From the NCBI GenBank assembly GCA_009602725.1, contig WELB01000213.1:74378-138377 (forward strand): DNA of 64,000 nucleotides, read 5' to 3'. This stretch comes from Spirogloea muscicola (lineage: Eukaryota; Streptophyta; Zygnematophyceae; Spirogloeales; Spirogloeaceae). Of the stretch, positions 37,637-48,988 are shown piece after piece. The position numbers and the translations under genes were made by a program. A model generated the notes under the pieces. It saw only the letters and a program-made list of their open reading frames with translations, had not been told where the DNA came from and searched no databases. The stretch's first letter is position 1, and each line of letters starts with the position of its first letter.

Positions 37637-39979
37637 ATGGACCCCAGGGCTCCTGCGGGTGCCCTGACAGCAGTTCCAGCACCGGCAGGGCCGCTGCCGC
37701 CCGCCTGCAAGGTGGCCGAGGGCTGGCCGCTCCGGGAACGGGACCCCTGGCGCGCCGCGCATAAGCCAGGGACGAAGTTGGCGCCAGCACCGCTGGCGTT
37801 GCAACTACTACTGGCGGCCACTGTGATCGTGTCCTGCGCATCCTTGATTCTAGTTGGGCCAGATGTTGTCCTCCGGAACGCCAATCACCTGGGGCGGAGT
37901 TACTGCAGGCTCCATGCGCGCGATCGGCCTGGCGCCGGCGGTGCAACTGCCAATGTCTCAGCAACAGAGCTGCCCAGACTCCGTATTGCCATTGTGAGCT
38001 GCGCCGACGACTCACAGGGCGCCCGCTCCAAGCAAAATTTTGACGGTCTGATGCAGCTCACCGGTGCCACCAAGGAATCGTACGCCAAGCGGCATGGGTA
38101 TGCGTTCATCGACGCCAGTGACGTCATTGATCATAGGTATTATACCTGCCCCACTTTCTCCCCACCATGTTCCTACTTGCAGAGACTGGATCAGGTTGAC
38201 CATGTAGTCCACATGGTCGAGCGTGCTGGGAGAATCTACATTGGTAATCAAGTGAATAAAATCAGTGACGTTATTGCATCTGGACAGATTCACAGGTGGA
38301 AGTCATTGACAAGAGCACAAGACGCCTGTATTCACAATAACGTCAAAGATTTTTTCCAGCTGAAGTTGGTCTCTTATACATATCAGGCTTGTGTGGTGGC
38401 TTCAGTGGCTGTAGCTATTGGGGTTGCATAAGTAGGTGCAGATGCTTTCAGCGAGGTGGATCTTTGGGTGGTCACAACCTAATGGTTGCACTGGTTGCGC
38501 TTGCAGTCGGCCAGCGAGCTGGAGTAAGATAAAGGCTGTCCTGGCGCACCTCCGCGAGTATGATCTTGTCTTTTGGACGGACGCTGATTCCCTAGTTGCA
38601 AACCACGACGTGTCGCTACAGGAAGTCCTACACTTGGCAACAGGGGGCCGAAGATTGGACAATCTTCCTGATCTCATTCTTACAGGTCAGCATCCCCAAT
38701 TTCAGCCACGCGTGCAGATGTAACTCATATACCTGTAAGGCGTGCAGTGTTAATAGACAGCGTCCTGTAGGCCTTCTCCCTGTAGTGGTGTGCAGACCAG
38801 GGCAATGGACTATGGCTGTGGTTGGTCAAGTACTTGTAGGCAGTCCATGAACAGACTCAGCATCTCACTCCTGAAGCCTTGCCAGCACCAGTACACTGCT
38901 CTAGTATCTAGCCTGTGTCATACTGTGTATATGCTTGTTGAATGTAAGACCGTGCTGGTCAGGGCGCTTAAGTCGTAAGAGGGAAAAACTCTGGGCTGTG
39001 TCTCCAAGATTGAGTGCTGCAAGCCACGTGTTATCTCACTTTCCACCAGGACCTTGAGTTCATGATACTGCTCTTCAATTGAGGCAGAACTGCACGAACC
39101 AAATGAGATTTGTGTGGCAGCAAGCAGCCCACACATTCTCTGTACACTAGGGACTTTGTGGACTGGCCGTGGGCATTGAACTCTAAGCAAATACTTCAGC
39201 TGACACTTTCGTACCACTGATTTTGCTGCAGCGGACACGTCAGGCGTGAATGCGGGGATGTTCTTTTTTCGGAACACAACATGGAGCCACGAGTTCTTGG
39301 AACACTGGTGGAACCAGACGAGTTATGTGCTACCGTTTGGGCTGTCCAAAAGCGGTGACAATGACGCGCTCAAGAGCCTCATACGCGACATGCCACCCAA
39401 AGACCTGCGGCAGCACGTTGCCATTTCTCCAGCACAGGTCAGTTAATGCTTGCCATGGTAGCTAGTCTAACTACCATGTATGGTATCCACAGTCCCTCTA
39501 GGTGCAGGCCATGTGCAGGCCATGTGCTGGCCACTTCTCAAAGTGCAGAGAAAACCTTCATGGAAGTGCCCATCAGCTGGACAGACGGTTACCAAGTAGA
39601 AATGGTCTTGCAAACTCGTTAAGATTGTGCTATAAGAACTGTAGATCTGTGAGGCTCCACGGATGTCAGGTGGTTGTCACTGCTTCAGGAGAGTGACTTT
39701 GACAGTGACACTAAGATTGCAAACCTATCATAACCATACAGTGAAGCTTTTCTCATGCAGTGTGCTTTCAATTCATACCCATGGGTCGTGAATGTGAAGA
39801 ATTACGTCCGGCTGGTGCGAAGGTCGCACTTCATTTGGCGTGGCGCCTATTCGCGTGGTGACTTCATGGTCCATCTTGCAGGCCTCAATGACAAGCGCAA
39901 GTATGCGCTGGGGGTGCTGCAAGGGCTACGGCAGCATCACTCTTACCCGCCAATGTCCTATGCACGGAAGCTCTTGTAG
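37637..39979 (+). CDS. Golgi glycosyltransferase, family GT34 (galactosyltransferase GMA12/MNN10 type)
   Basis: Four exons close in phase to 367 residues: 37637-38136, 38507-38685, 39232-39437 and 39761-39979. It has type II membrane topology: a 51-residue Pro-rich cytosolic tail, one transmembrane helix at about 52-74 (LALQLLLAATVIVSCASLIL), then the lumenal catalytic domain. Hallmarks are LRIAIVSCADDS, SYAKRHGYAFI, WSKIKAVLAHLREYDLVFW, the metal/nucleotide-sugar DxD motif as DAD (about 192-194), SGVNAGMFFFRN, WNQTSYVLPFG with DNDAL, and the C-terminal GDFMVHLAG. GT34 enzymes are alpha-galactosyl-, mannosyl- or xylosyltransferases of the Golgi acting on wall polysaccharides or glycoproteins; the donor cannot be told here. 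An SLC35D-like transporter lies 6 kb downstream. Confidence 0.88.
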
Positions 39980-41389
39980 TCACTGTCAAGCCCGCCAAGA
40001 AGATCAAGCCAGCAAATACGGCTGCTCTCATGGCACCTTATACATGGTCTGGTACTTTGCAAAGAGGCAGCTTGCGAAGAGGCAGTCTCGTAGGAGAAGT
40101 GACTGGCGGTTTTTGGCCTGCCTGGCAAGCTGCTTCGCTGCTCCATCTAAGCCATGCAGGAACAGCACAGGGAAGCAAATGCTGGCTTGACAGGAGCAGC
40201 GCAGAGGGCTCCCTCAACCCTGAAGACAGAGACGTTGCGAACTCGTCATGGTCTGCTTTGCAGTGGCTGCAGCGTTTGCGGCGGAGCCCAGGTTAAGCGT
40301 CAGTAATCTGGTTGCAGATCGTTCAGTGACGACATTCTATTCATTTGATTCATTAGGCTCCTCATGGGAGCACTAGTAGTGGTAATTGGCCCTCCAGCAC
40401 TTGTCCCTCCTGGTGACGGTCCTCAGCGGACTTGAGTTTCGCCGGCCCTCCCTCTGCGTGGCGTTTAAGTGAAGCAGGAATCGAATCAGGGCTCCATGGC
40501 AGGAACATATGGGCAGGCCAAAGGGCATGCCAAGGACACAGAAGTGCAGCAGTATGTCTCCTCAGACCATGATCAACGAGGTTGCCCTGTCCATGTACCG
40601 GCTTCGATTGATCTGCTCATAAAGTCAGCCTGTGGCTTTTTTACCTTCTGCTTTTGGTGCTTGATAGTAGCACTTATTTAAGATGTTATTGGGGTGCCTT
40701 CTTAACCGCATGTTGCTGGCAAAAGTGTTGCAAAGAGCTGTAATTGTATTGAGCACTGACCTATCCATGGTGCAGATGGGGCAAAGCATAGCAAGCGAAA
40801 TGCAATTGTGGCTTGTCAGACTTCCAGTGCTGCTGGCTGTAATTCTTACTGACTGTTGTCTAGTTGACTGCCTCCTTCACTGCTTACACACTATCCGCTA
40901 GGTGAATAATTGAAGAACCAGGCCTGCAGAGGCCGCCAATGCCAAAATTGCATTCATAGAGCCAGTCTTTGAGGACATCAAGCTCTTTTAACCATCTGTA
41001 CTGCTGCATGAAACACAACCCCTCTGTCTTCGTGCACACAAGCCACTCCCTCTCCCCCCCAAACCGCCTCCTCTCTTTCTTCGCCGTCCATTTGCTGCTG
41101 AGGATAAGTGGACGACAGATGGCAGACTGCCACTCAGCAGGTCAAGGCCATAAGCTAGTCTGACTATCATCTGATGTGCGATGCCATATGTGCTGTCAAT
41201 GGCGCCTGAGAGGCATGGAGTTGGAGTTAGTCAGGCTCAGGCTCTGAGCACATTTGGTGGCCGGCACATTTGGTGGCCGACAGAATTCAAAGCGCCTGCC
41301 ACGAGGTATAGTCTGGAAAAGTAAAAAGCGAGTATGGTTTGTTGAGGGCTAGAGCAGGGACACTCCAAAGGAGAGCACATCCACGGAGG
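39980..41389. other. Intergenic region, no supported gene
   Basis: This includes the GT34 3' UTR. Frames of 60-120 codons occur, but none has a recognisable family or splice chain. A candidate TGTAA lies at about 40739, far from the GT34 stop. Confidence 0.4.
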
Positions 41390-41525
41390 TCAGCCGCCTG
41401 TTGCTATGCTGACGCGCTCAGTAACTATGCCTTCGCACACGAAGGTCGCTAAATCGATGGTAAATGGCGAAGTCCAAGCCCCCTCTGCCACCGACTCGAG
41501 ATCGCCCAGCTTTCTGGTGCAGAAC
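41390..41525 (-). mobile_element. Decayed retroelement 3' end (type B)
   Basis: On the minus strand the nucleotide sequence GCACCAGAAAGCTGG, then GGCAGAGGGGGCTT, then ATTTAGCGACCTTCGTGTG follows the type B copy at 24755-24845 in order and spacing. The reading frame is not kept. An old, short fragment. Confidence 0.5.
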
Positions 41526-42046
41526 ATGCGCTTGAGCTCGCTTAGACAGGCTGAAAAGTGGTCATGCGTGAGAACGTGGGCTTGCTGCAAGAGAATGTGG
41601 GCTTGCTGCGGGAAAGCTCATGTTGGCCGGAAGCACAACCTCACAACATAGACATTTTAGATCAGCAAACATCTACAGGAATGCTCAAAGCCAAGAACCT
41701 ACTGCTTAATAGACGTCACCTGCGGCTGGTAGGAGGTGATCACAGCAGGGGTAGTTGAGGCTGCAACTCCTATTCTGCCCTACCCAGTGCCTGGCCAGCA
41801 ACCGAGTCAATGCTGGCCATTGTACGCCTTTGTGTCAACCACGTCCACCAAGGCACGCGGTCCTCTGCATGGACAGTGCATTGGCTCAGCTCAGACCCAC
41901 TCAATCCAAGCGCACAGCTCGCCTTCTCTGCCAGATTGTACAACCAGTATGGCTAGATGCGATGGGGGAGGGAAGAAGCCTTCAGAGAAGCAGCGATGGC
42001 TGTTCAGGGAGCTGCTCTTCAAGCGGGCTTAAGGCCTGCGCAGGTC

Positions 42047-42290
42047 CAGCAAACAGAAGTATGATAACGTCCAGAAGGCCAGCCGAACTGAAGCAGCCAT
42101 TGAAGGAAGCTCGATGAAGACAGAAGTATGCAGCAAACAGAAGTACGATAACGTCCAGAAGGCCAGCCGAACTGAAGCAGCCATTGAAGGAAGCTCGATG
42201 AAGACAGAAGTATGCAGCAAACAGAAGTATGATAACGTCCAGAAGGCCAGCCGAACTGAAGCAGCCATTGAAGGAAGCTCGATGAATAGC
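42047..42290 (+). repeat. 84-bp minisatellite, about 2.9 copies
   Basis: Units start at 42047, 42131 and 42215 (CAGCAAACAGAAGTA...), giving a period of 84 bp. Copies differ by about one base each, so amplification is recent. Because 84 is a multiple of 3, every frame shows an artefactual 28-residue peptide repeat. The last unit is short of the full period. Confidence 0.95.
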
Positions 42291-42299
42291 TGTTGATTC

Positions 42300-42720
42300 G
42301 TCTGGGCCTTCCGACCTTGTCATTCTTTTCTGGCTGGCTGTTCACAGCTCTTGCCTTGAGAGAGCCACTTCTTTGGGCAAAGGAACAGCGCTTTCAATTA
42401 GCGCTATACCTTGTCCATTCTTTTTGCCTCAGGGTCTCGGCAGAGTGCCGCTTTTCCTGCTTCGAGTTATTTTGAATTGCTGATGTTCACTCGTGGGTAC
42501 TGAGCATTTATCTGCATCACTTCGTGTCTTGGTGTGTAGATTTGTCATTCCTGGCACTGTTTTGTGGCCTTTTGAGGCCTGCGGACAATGTCCATTCTTT
42601 GGAAAGCAAGCGCGGCCAGATTTACTGGTTCTTTGGAAAGGGCTCGCCCATTGAGGATAGGGGCTGGAAAAAGCCAGCCCAAAAAATAATGATCAAAGGA
42701 CGAGAAGGGGCCAGGGGAAG
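42300..42720. repeat. Hairpin modules and retroelement tail
   Basis: A plus module lies at 42305-42375 (CTGGCTGGCTGTTCACAGC). A type D-like tail at 42455-42545 has GTTCACTCGTGGGTACTGAGC then ATCTGCATCACTTCGTGTC. The reverse-complement motif GCAAGCGCGGCCAGATTTAC is at 42606, and a minus module (GGGCTCGCCCATTGAGGATA...) is at 42640-42690. Confidence 0.7.
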
Positions 42721-42779
42721 TACGAAGTCAACAAGCACTACAAAGAAACGAAGCAGCTACGAAGCACTCAGTAACCCCT

Positions 42780-43090
42780 ACTAAGCAGCCTCAGGTCAGA
42801 GAGACTGGGTTCCTGGAAGCGGGTCCCCTGGCCAGAGCCAGAGGTAGCAGCGAGGGCTCGGCCTGCACGCAGGTGCAGCGCGCGAGCCATAGACCTCTGC
42901 AGCGAGACGGCCAAGCGCATGCGGTACACCTGCCCTAGCGACCCTGCTGCATGGGAGTCCACCGGCTCCCCATGGACGCGGCGGATGATGGCGTGGCGTG
43001 AGAGCTGGTTGAGCAGCTCAAGCCACCGAGCGCCCAGCGCCCCGTGCGTATCGATAGCGAGCGGGAAGAACTCGTCTTCCCGCGGGTGAT
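42780..43090 (-). mobile_element. Non-LTR retrotransposon 3' end, inverted (type A)
   Basis: The minus-strand frame reads DHPREDEFFPLAIDTHGALG, ARWLELLNQLSRHAIIRRVH, LHLRAGRALAAT and SLSDLRLLSRGY-stop, nearly identical to 21170-21600 and 44350-44683. About 105 codons of the C-terminus remain, joined at its 5' side to a hairpin module (43095-43190). It is oriented opposite to the 43650-44690 copy. Confidence 0.85.
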
Positions 43091-43094
43091 CTCT

Positions 43095-43320
43095 TTTCTG
43101 GGCTGGCTTTGCTAGCCCCTCTTTTTCTATGGGCGAGCCCTTCCCCTTTTGGGCTGGCTTCTCCCAGCCCCCAGTCAATCTGGCCGCTCTTGCTCTTTTC
43201 TTAGCAGGTGATGTACATCTGTCGATGGGCTTGCCTTCGAAAAAAGTAGTGGCTCTCCCAATGGGGGCAGGGGGCAGTGAAAAGCCAGCCCGAAAAAAAT
43301 TGACAGATGACGGAGGGGCA
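43095..43320. repeat. Hairpin modules between two retroelement copies
   Basis: Two plus modules lie at 43095-43190 (TTGGGCTGGCTTCTCCCAGC), ending in AATCTGGCCGCTCTTGCTC. A minus module at 43250-43315 is a diverged copy of the 108-bp core (GTGGCTCTCCCAATGGGGGC). Confidence 0.75.
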
Positions 43321-43479
43321 AAGGGCTGTAAAGCTTGTGCAGCAACTAGAAGTTCAACAAATACTCAATGCAGGTGTGAGATCGATCGTGTAGTCCGATA
43401 TTGATTGATAGTCACCCGGTCCGTAACCAATTTGATAGTAACTCGAGCCAGAACGGGGGCCTAGCCCAGCCTATCTACT

Positions 43480-43640
43480 TGGTAACGGGGCCAAGCCCAG
43501 GCCTATCTACTTCGGACAGGCTGGGTCTCGGCGGAGTGCCTCTTTCCCTGCAGCGAGCTACTCAGACCTGATGTTGCTCACTCGTGGGTACTGAGCTTCC
43601 CTCTGCATCGTTTCTGTGTTCTGCAGTGTTTTGTAGTGTT
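43480..43640 (+). mobile_element. Retroelement 3' end (type D)
   Basis: FPAASYSDLMLLTRGY-stop (about 43545-43593), followed by the shared tail GAGCTTCCCTCTGCATCGTT. It is immediately followed by the 5' truncation point of the next element. Confidence 0.65.
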
Positions 43641-44690
43641 AGTCCTTTTTCCAGGCGTCCCTACGCTCCGCCCACCAGAAGCTGCTCGCGGTGCACCCGG
43701 ACCTGGCGGGCCAGGCGGTCTCCTTTGCGCACCTCGCGCACACCGCCGACCAGCGCGTCCAAGCGCGCTTCGCAGCCACAATGGACAAGGCAGCCTTCAC
43801 CACCGCCTTGCTCCAGCTCCCGGAGGCCGACCTGCGCGGGCGCGCGCGATTCCACTCGGCCTCCTCCCCGGGGGCCGCGGCGTGGCTCCAGGCCCTCCCC
43901 CTCAATGAAGCCCTCACACTCCCGGACGAGGTGTTCCGCAGTGCCGTCCACCGGCTCCTGGGCCTGCCGCCGCCATGTCTCCAGGGTGTGCAACAGTGTG
44001 AATGTGGCGAGCGAGGGGCCGAGCATGGGGAGCTGGCCGCTCATGTTCTGCGCTGTTCCCACGGCGGAGAGCGGACAGAGGCCCATGACCATCTCCGGGA
44101 TGCGATGCATGGCATCCTTGTGGAGGCTGGCTTCTCGGTGGCAGCCGAGAACTCTGCCGTCATGCCGCTCCAGCAACGGGCCGACGGTCTCCACGCTCGC
44201 CGAGTGGACCTTGTGGCCACCCCACCAGCAGGCGGGCCACGTCTTCTCCTGGACGTCGTGACCACCGACTCCTATGACCGCTCACATCCAACCTGGTGTG
44301 CCACCAAGGCTGGGTATGCGGTAGCCTGCGCCGCTCGGGCCAAGGAGCTAAAATACGCAGATCACTCACGGGAAGACGAGTTCTTCCAGCTCGCCATCGA
44401 TACGCACGGGGCGCTGGGCGCTCGGTGGCTCGAGCTGCTCAACCAGCTCTCTCGTCACGCCATTGCCCGCCGCTTCCATGGGGAGCCGGTGAACTCCCAT
44501 GCAGCAGGGTCGCTAGCGCAGGTGTACCGCATGCGCTTGGCCGTCTCGCTGCAGAGGTCTATGGCCCGCGCGCTGCACCTGCGTGCAGGCAGAGCCCTCG
44601 CTGCTGCCTCTAGCTCTGGCCAGGGGCCCCGCTTCCAGGAACCCAGTCTCTCTGACCTGAGGCTGCTTAGCAGGGGTTACTGAGTGCTTC
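43641..44690 (+). mobile_element. Non-LTR retrotransposon, longest 3' portion: zinc-knuckle plus nuclease-like domain
   Basis: One open frame runs from about 43691 (no true ATG is needed, the copy is 5'-truncated) to a stop at 44683, about 330 codons. In order: a helical segment; a Cys/His motif CECGERG...HVLRCSHGG...H at residues about 115-145; then ARRVDLVAT...RLLLDVVTTDS and AARAKELKYA, which resemble the D..D..K layout of the restriction-like endonuclease that follows the reverse transcriptase in R2-type elements; and LHLRAGRALAAAS..SLSDLRLLSRGY at the end. No reverse transcriptase domain remains. The family assignment is by architecture and memory, not by a search. Confidence 0.75.
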
Positions 44691-44699
44691 GTAGCTGCT

Positions 44700-44860
44700 T
44701 CGTTTCTTTAAGAGCAAGCGCGGCCAGATTAACTGGTGGAATTTCTGTGCTTGTTGTTCTTCGTACTTCCCCTGGCCCCTTCTCGTCCTTTGTTCATTCT
44801 TTTCTGGGCTGGCTTTTTCCAGCCCCTATCCTCAATGGGCGAGCCCTTCTCTATTTTTCC
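44700..44860 (+). repeat. 3' UTR of the type A element with hairpin module
   Basis: Contains the reverse-complement motif GCAAGCGCGGCCAGATTAAC (44715), then TTCGTACTTCCCCTGGCCCC and the module TCTGGGCTGGCTTTTTCC...GGGCGAGCCC. Nearly the same sequence follows the 21.6-kb copy, except that there the motif insert is absent. Confidence 0.75.
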
Positions 44861-45093
44861 GGCTCCTCTTTCTTTGGGGCTCTCGGATCCCACTGGCTCG
44901 ACCTGTTGGCCAGGCTTGCACGGCGCGCTGTGTCCCGCAGGCGCGGTGAGCCGGCTGACTTCAACGCCGCTGGCTCGTGGGCTCAGGTGTATCGTATGCG
45001 CTTGTCCGTCTCCCTCCAGCGGTCCATGGCCCACGCCTTGCATCTGCGTGCTGGCCGTGCTCTCGCTGCGGCCTCCGGCTTTCGTCAGGGGGA
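44861..45093 (+). mobile_element. Retroelement C-terminus cut by assembly gap (type A')
   Basis: The frame FGALGSHWLDLLARLARRAV, PADFNAAGSWAQVYRMRLSV, SMAHALHLRAGRALAAASGF is a diverged homologue of the type A C-terminus. It runs into the gap before its expected end. Confidence 0.75.
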
Positions 45094-45929
45094 NNNNNNN
45101 NNNNNNNNNNNNNNNNNNNNNNNNNNNNNNNNNNNNNNNNNNNNNNNNNNNNNNNNNNNNNNNNNNNNNNNNNNNNNNNNNNNNNNNNNNNNNNNNNNNN
45201 NNNNNNNNNNNNNNNNNNNNNNNNNNNNNNNNNNNNNNNNNNNNNNNNNNNNNNNNNNNNNNNNNNNNNNNNNNNNNNNNNNNNNNNNNNNNNNNNNNNN
45301 NNNNNNNNNNNNNNNNNNNNNNNNNNNNNNNNNNNNNNNNNNNNNNNNNNNNNNNNNNNNNNNNNNNNNNNNNNNNNNNNNNNNNNNNNNNNNNNNNNNN
45401 NNNNNNNNNNNNNNNNNNNNNNNNNNNNNNNNNNNNNNNNNNNNNNNNNNNNNNNNNNNNNNNNNNNNNNNNNNNNNNNNNNNNNNNNNNNNNNNNNNNN
45501 NNNNNNNNNNNNNNNNNNNNNNNNNNNNNNNNNNNNNNNNNNNNNNNNNNNNNNNNNNNNNNNNNNNNNNNNNNNNNNNNNNNNNNNNNNNNNNNNNNNN
45601 NNNNNNNNNNNNNNNNNNNNNNNNNNNNNNNNNNNNNNNNNNNNNNNNNNNNNNNNNNNNNNNNNNNNNNNNNNNNNNNNNNNNNNNNNNNNNNNNNNNN
45701 NNNNNNNNNNNNNNNNNNNNNNNNNNNNNNNNNNNNNNNNNNNNNNNNNNNNNNNNNNNNNNNNNNNNNNNNNNNNNNNNNNNNNNNNNNNNNNNNNNNN
45801 NNNNNNNNNNNNNNNNNNNNNNNNNNNNNNNNNNNNNNNNNNNNNNNNNNNNNNNNNNNNNNNNNNNNNNNNNNNNNNNNNNNNNNNNNNNNNNNNNNNN
45901 NNNNNNNNNNNNNNNNNNNNNNNNNNNNN
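45094..45929. other. Assembly gap (836 undetermined bases)
   Basis: All bases are N. The gap may hide the rest of the retroelement tail and the promoter, 5' UTR or even the first codons of the transporter gene to its right. Frames drawn through it are meaningless. Confidence 1.
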
Positions 45930-45987
45930 AAGTCTCGCCGCTGCTCCCGCCGCCGCCGCCGCCGGCGCTGCGAGCGAGGGCCTGGCC

Positions 45988-48482
45988 ATGAAGCCCGCGC
46001 GGGAGGACGCGCCGCTGCTGCCGCCACCAACCGCCAGCGACAAGCCCCGGCAGCTGGCCGCCGCGCAGCAGCTGCTGTGCCTGGCCGCCGCGCTGCTCTA
46101 CGGCGCCGTCGGCCTCGCCATGGGCTTCGCCAACAAGGTCCGATGGCCGATCTCGCCGGCTACCGGCTAGCATTTGCCCTTGCTGCCGACGTTCTGCACT
46201 GCAAGCGGGACTGCTCGCTTCAGCGGCACATTGCTCTTCAATGGGGCCTTTGCAGCCGCCGTAGAGGCGGCGGCTGCGGCGGCTGCGGCGGCTGCGGCGA
46301 CCCTTCACCATGATCCTCTCGTACACCTCACTGGGTTGCCTGCGTACACTGGCCCAGACCATCACCAGCTAGCCGTAGTGACGACGAGTGTGCAGCTCTA
46401 TGACAGAACGCTGGGCCGCACCGCGGCAGCTGCAATGAGGGAGATGCGAGTGCTACGAGGGACACCAGTCAGAGCAAGGCCACCTGTGATCCATTTGAAG
46501 CTGCCAGTGTCACTCATTACTGTTGCTGACTTGATATTGCTGCCAGGCTGTGCTTCAGCAGTGGCCCTATTCCAACACCTTCCTGGCACTCCAGATGGCG
46601 GCCTCCATAGCCCTCGTGTACGCTGCCAACATTGCCGGCCTTGTTCCATTGAGGCCGCTTGAGGCCAAGTCGGCAATGCAGCTGGTGCCAGTCGTCTTCT
46701 TCTACAACGCCAACGTGGCGTTTGCGCTTGCGGCTGTGCGGGCGCTCAGCATTCCAGTCTACCACGTCATGAAGCGTCTCACGCCTGTCATGGTCCTCAC
46801 TGGGCGCTTCTTCTGCATGGGCGGTCCCCGGCCCTCCAACCAGATTGTGCTCTCCGTCCTCACTGTCGTGACTGGTGCATTGATCTGCCCTCCCTTATCA
46901 CTTTCTGATCTCGGCCATCTACATTTGCTTTATCTCGCCCTGAGCACCTCAATTGTCAGGAGTCAGTCAATGACCTTCAAAGAACCTCTCATGATTGTAG
47001 GCTCCTGAGCCCCTCTGTCCACCCACCAAGCAAACTCGCCTAAGCACCTGGCTACTCTTGTAAGAAGAAGGGAAGCCCTTGGATAGCTGTACCCTCTTCT
47101 TCTCCAAGTCAATGCTTGTCATCAGCAACTCATTGTATCTGTTACGCACCAAAGTTGCGACAGGTTGTCTGCTACTATTCGTGCGGGTTTCAGGCTTGCC
47201 CTCCAGATCGCGTTGCTCTGAGGCTTTGGTCCTTATGTGCTGCAGGTTGCATTCTTGCGGGCTTGGGGGACCTCAGCTTCGACTTGTACGGATACTCGGC
47301 AGCACTTACGAGCTGCGCCCTGCAAACCACGTACCTGCTGCTTGTGGAGCAATCAGGATGCGAAAAAGGTTCTCACAGACCTGGCATCCGAGTGTGATCT
47401 GCATTTGCACTGTTGATGCACCTAAATTGACATTATATCTGAAAGGGCTAGCTCATAAAAGCTTTGTTTGTGGAGAGTGTACGATAGTCTTGTGCGCATG
47501 ACGACTACGTGCAATGTGAGCATCCTTTGACAAGTCCTCATCACCAAAGTGTTGTGCAGGTGGAACTCGAGTAGCCCACACTAGCTGTAGAGAAGACCAT
47601 ATTCTCCTTGCAGTCACAAGTATATTTGAGGAAATCTCAGCCTTCTAGCAAGCGCTTGGCCTACAAGCTAGCTGTGCAGGAAAACTGCTCTGAACAAGCC
47701 TATAAGACACTACGAAGAGTGTTCGTTCAGGCCCCAACTTTATTGACCATCCTCTGTGTGGGCCCAGGGTACAGCTCCAGCGAACTGCTGGCATATAACG
47801 CAGTGCTGTCGCTGCCAGTGCTCGTCATTCTTGTGACACTTACGGGCGAAGCGCAAGCGTCCCTGCCGCCGCTGCTGGAGCTTACAACTGCTAGTACTGC
47901 TTTCTTGGCTCTCTTTGTCTTCACGCTCGTCATGGGGTGCCTGCTAAATTACTCCCTCTTTCTGTGCACCATTTGCAACTCGGCACTCACAACAACCATT
48001 GTAGGCACCCTCCGAAGCGTTTTCGGCACGGTAATTGGCAAAACCCCCTCCATTTCCTCCTTGAGAAGGGCCTTTACTAGTCTTTTGCTTACCTTCTGAG
48101 TAGTCAATCATTGAGGACACAAGAGCAGGTATCATTCCTGAAGCAAAGGCAGTATTAAGCGAAGTCCGACCTGGAGGCTGATTGGTGGAATCGACCCGCA
48201 CGTAGCACTTCACTTTTCATGTAACTTGTATGCTTGATGTAGTATTTGTCTTTCATGAGATAGGAAAGTTGTGCAAGTTTGCCTGCAGCCAGGCACTGAC
48301 GAGAACGGGCAGGTCTTCCGTAACTCTCACCAATGCCTTGCTGGATGGTACAGATTCTGGGCTTTTTTGTACTCGGCGGAGTGAAGGCCACTATCTTGAT
48401 TGTGACAGGCGTAACTGTAAATACTGCTGGTGGAATTTGGTACACTGTGACAAAGTACAAGGAGCGGCACTCCAAATATTAG
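45988..48482 (+). CDS. Nucleotide-sugar transporter, SLC35D-like (DMT superfamily)
   Basis: Five exons close in phase to 330 residues: 45988-46137, 46547-46874, 47246-47368, 47768-48030 and 48354-48482. The start is the first ATG after the assembly gap; a start within the gap is possible. About ten membrane segments are expected; visible ones include AAALLYGAVGLAMGFANK, TFLALQMAASIALVYAANIA and LELTTASTAFLALFVFTLVM. Family blocks are AVRALSIPVYHVMKRLTPV, AGLGDLSFDLYGYSAAL, LLAYNAVLSLPVLVILV, the conserved NSALTTTIVGTLRSVFGT, and the closing GGVKATILIVTGVTVNTAGG with YTVTKYKERHSKY. Such proteins exchange UDP- or GDP-sugars for the nucleotide monophosphate across Golgi or ER membranes; the substrate is not determinable here. 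It could feed lumenal enzymes such as the GT34 at 37.6 kb (inference). Confidence 0.85.
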
Positions 48483-48768
48483 ACTCAATTGTGGCAAGGT
48501 CGTAGGCAGAGTGCCACCACTAGTTTGATAAACAGGCTCTCATCTCTTATCAGTGCGTGCACTGTGGAGGAAGGCTTGGACCTGAATGTATGGAATATTG
48601 CAAGGAATGTGCAGCAGAATCTGTTCGGGCTTCGGGTACTGGACAATGTTAGCCGGAGTTGCACCCCAATTTCTGCCTTGGTCTGATAAAACATCCCTCA
48701 CTCGTGAAAGTGTATGTGTATTCTGGCTAGATTCTCTGATGAAGGATGGGCAGAAATTTCCTGCTCGG

Positions 48769-48773
48769 TGTAA
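48769..48773 (+). terminator. Putative polyadenylation signal of the transporter
   Basis: TGTAA lies 287 nt after the stop. The gene converges with the PP2C-kinase gene (last coding base 48989), so both 3' UTRs must fit within about 500 bp. Confidence 0.4.
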
Positions 48774-48988
48774 CTTGGGCTGACCAGACAGGTGGCATCT
48801 TCAATCAATTTCAGTGCCGTTTTTGGCATTGCAAAGATGACTGTGACGATGCCTAAAGCAGTAGGCAAGTAAAAGGGTCATGTTCTGCGCAAGAAGCACG
48901 CAAATCGCACTGAGCGCATGCTAAACTCTGGACGTGTGCCAGAGGGACTGACGGTAAGGATCAAGTGCTCAATCTACCATACTTGACA

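Noticed and set aside
41340-41400. Kinase-like DVLSFGVSLL on the minus strand
   Set aside because: A single short match ending in a stop, next to a retroelement fragment; no other kinase motif nearby.
42019-42345. Repeated 28-residue peptide on the minus strand
   Set aside because: It results from the 84-bp minisatellite, whose period is divisible by three; there is no other support for a gene.
44684-46365. Frames of 360-525 codons across 44.7-46.4 kb
   Set aside because: They run through 836 undetermined bases and have no meaning.
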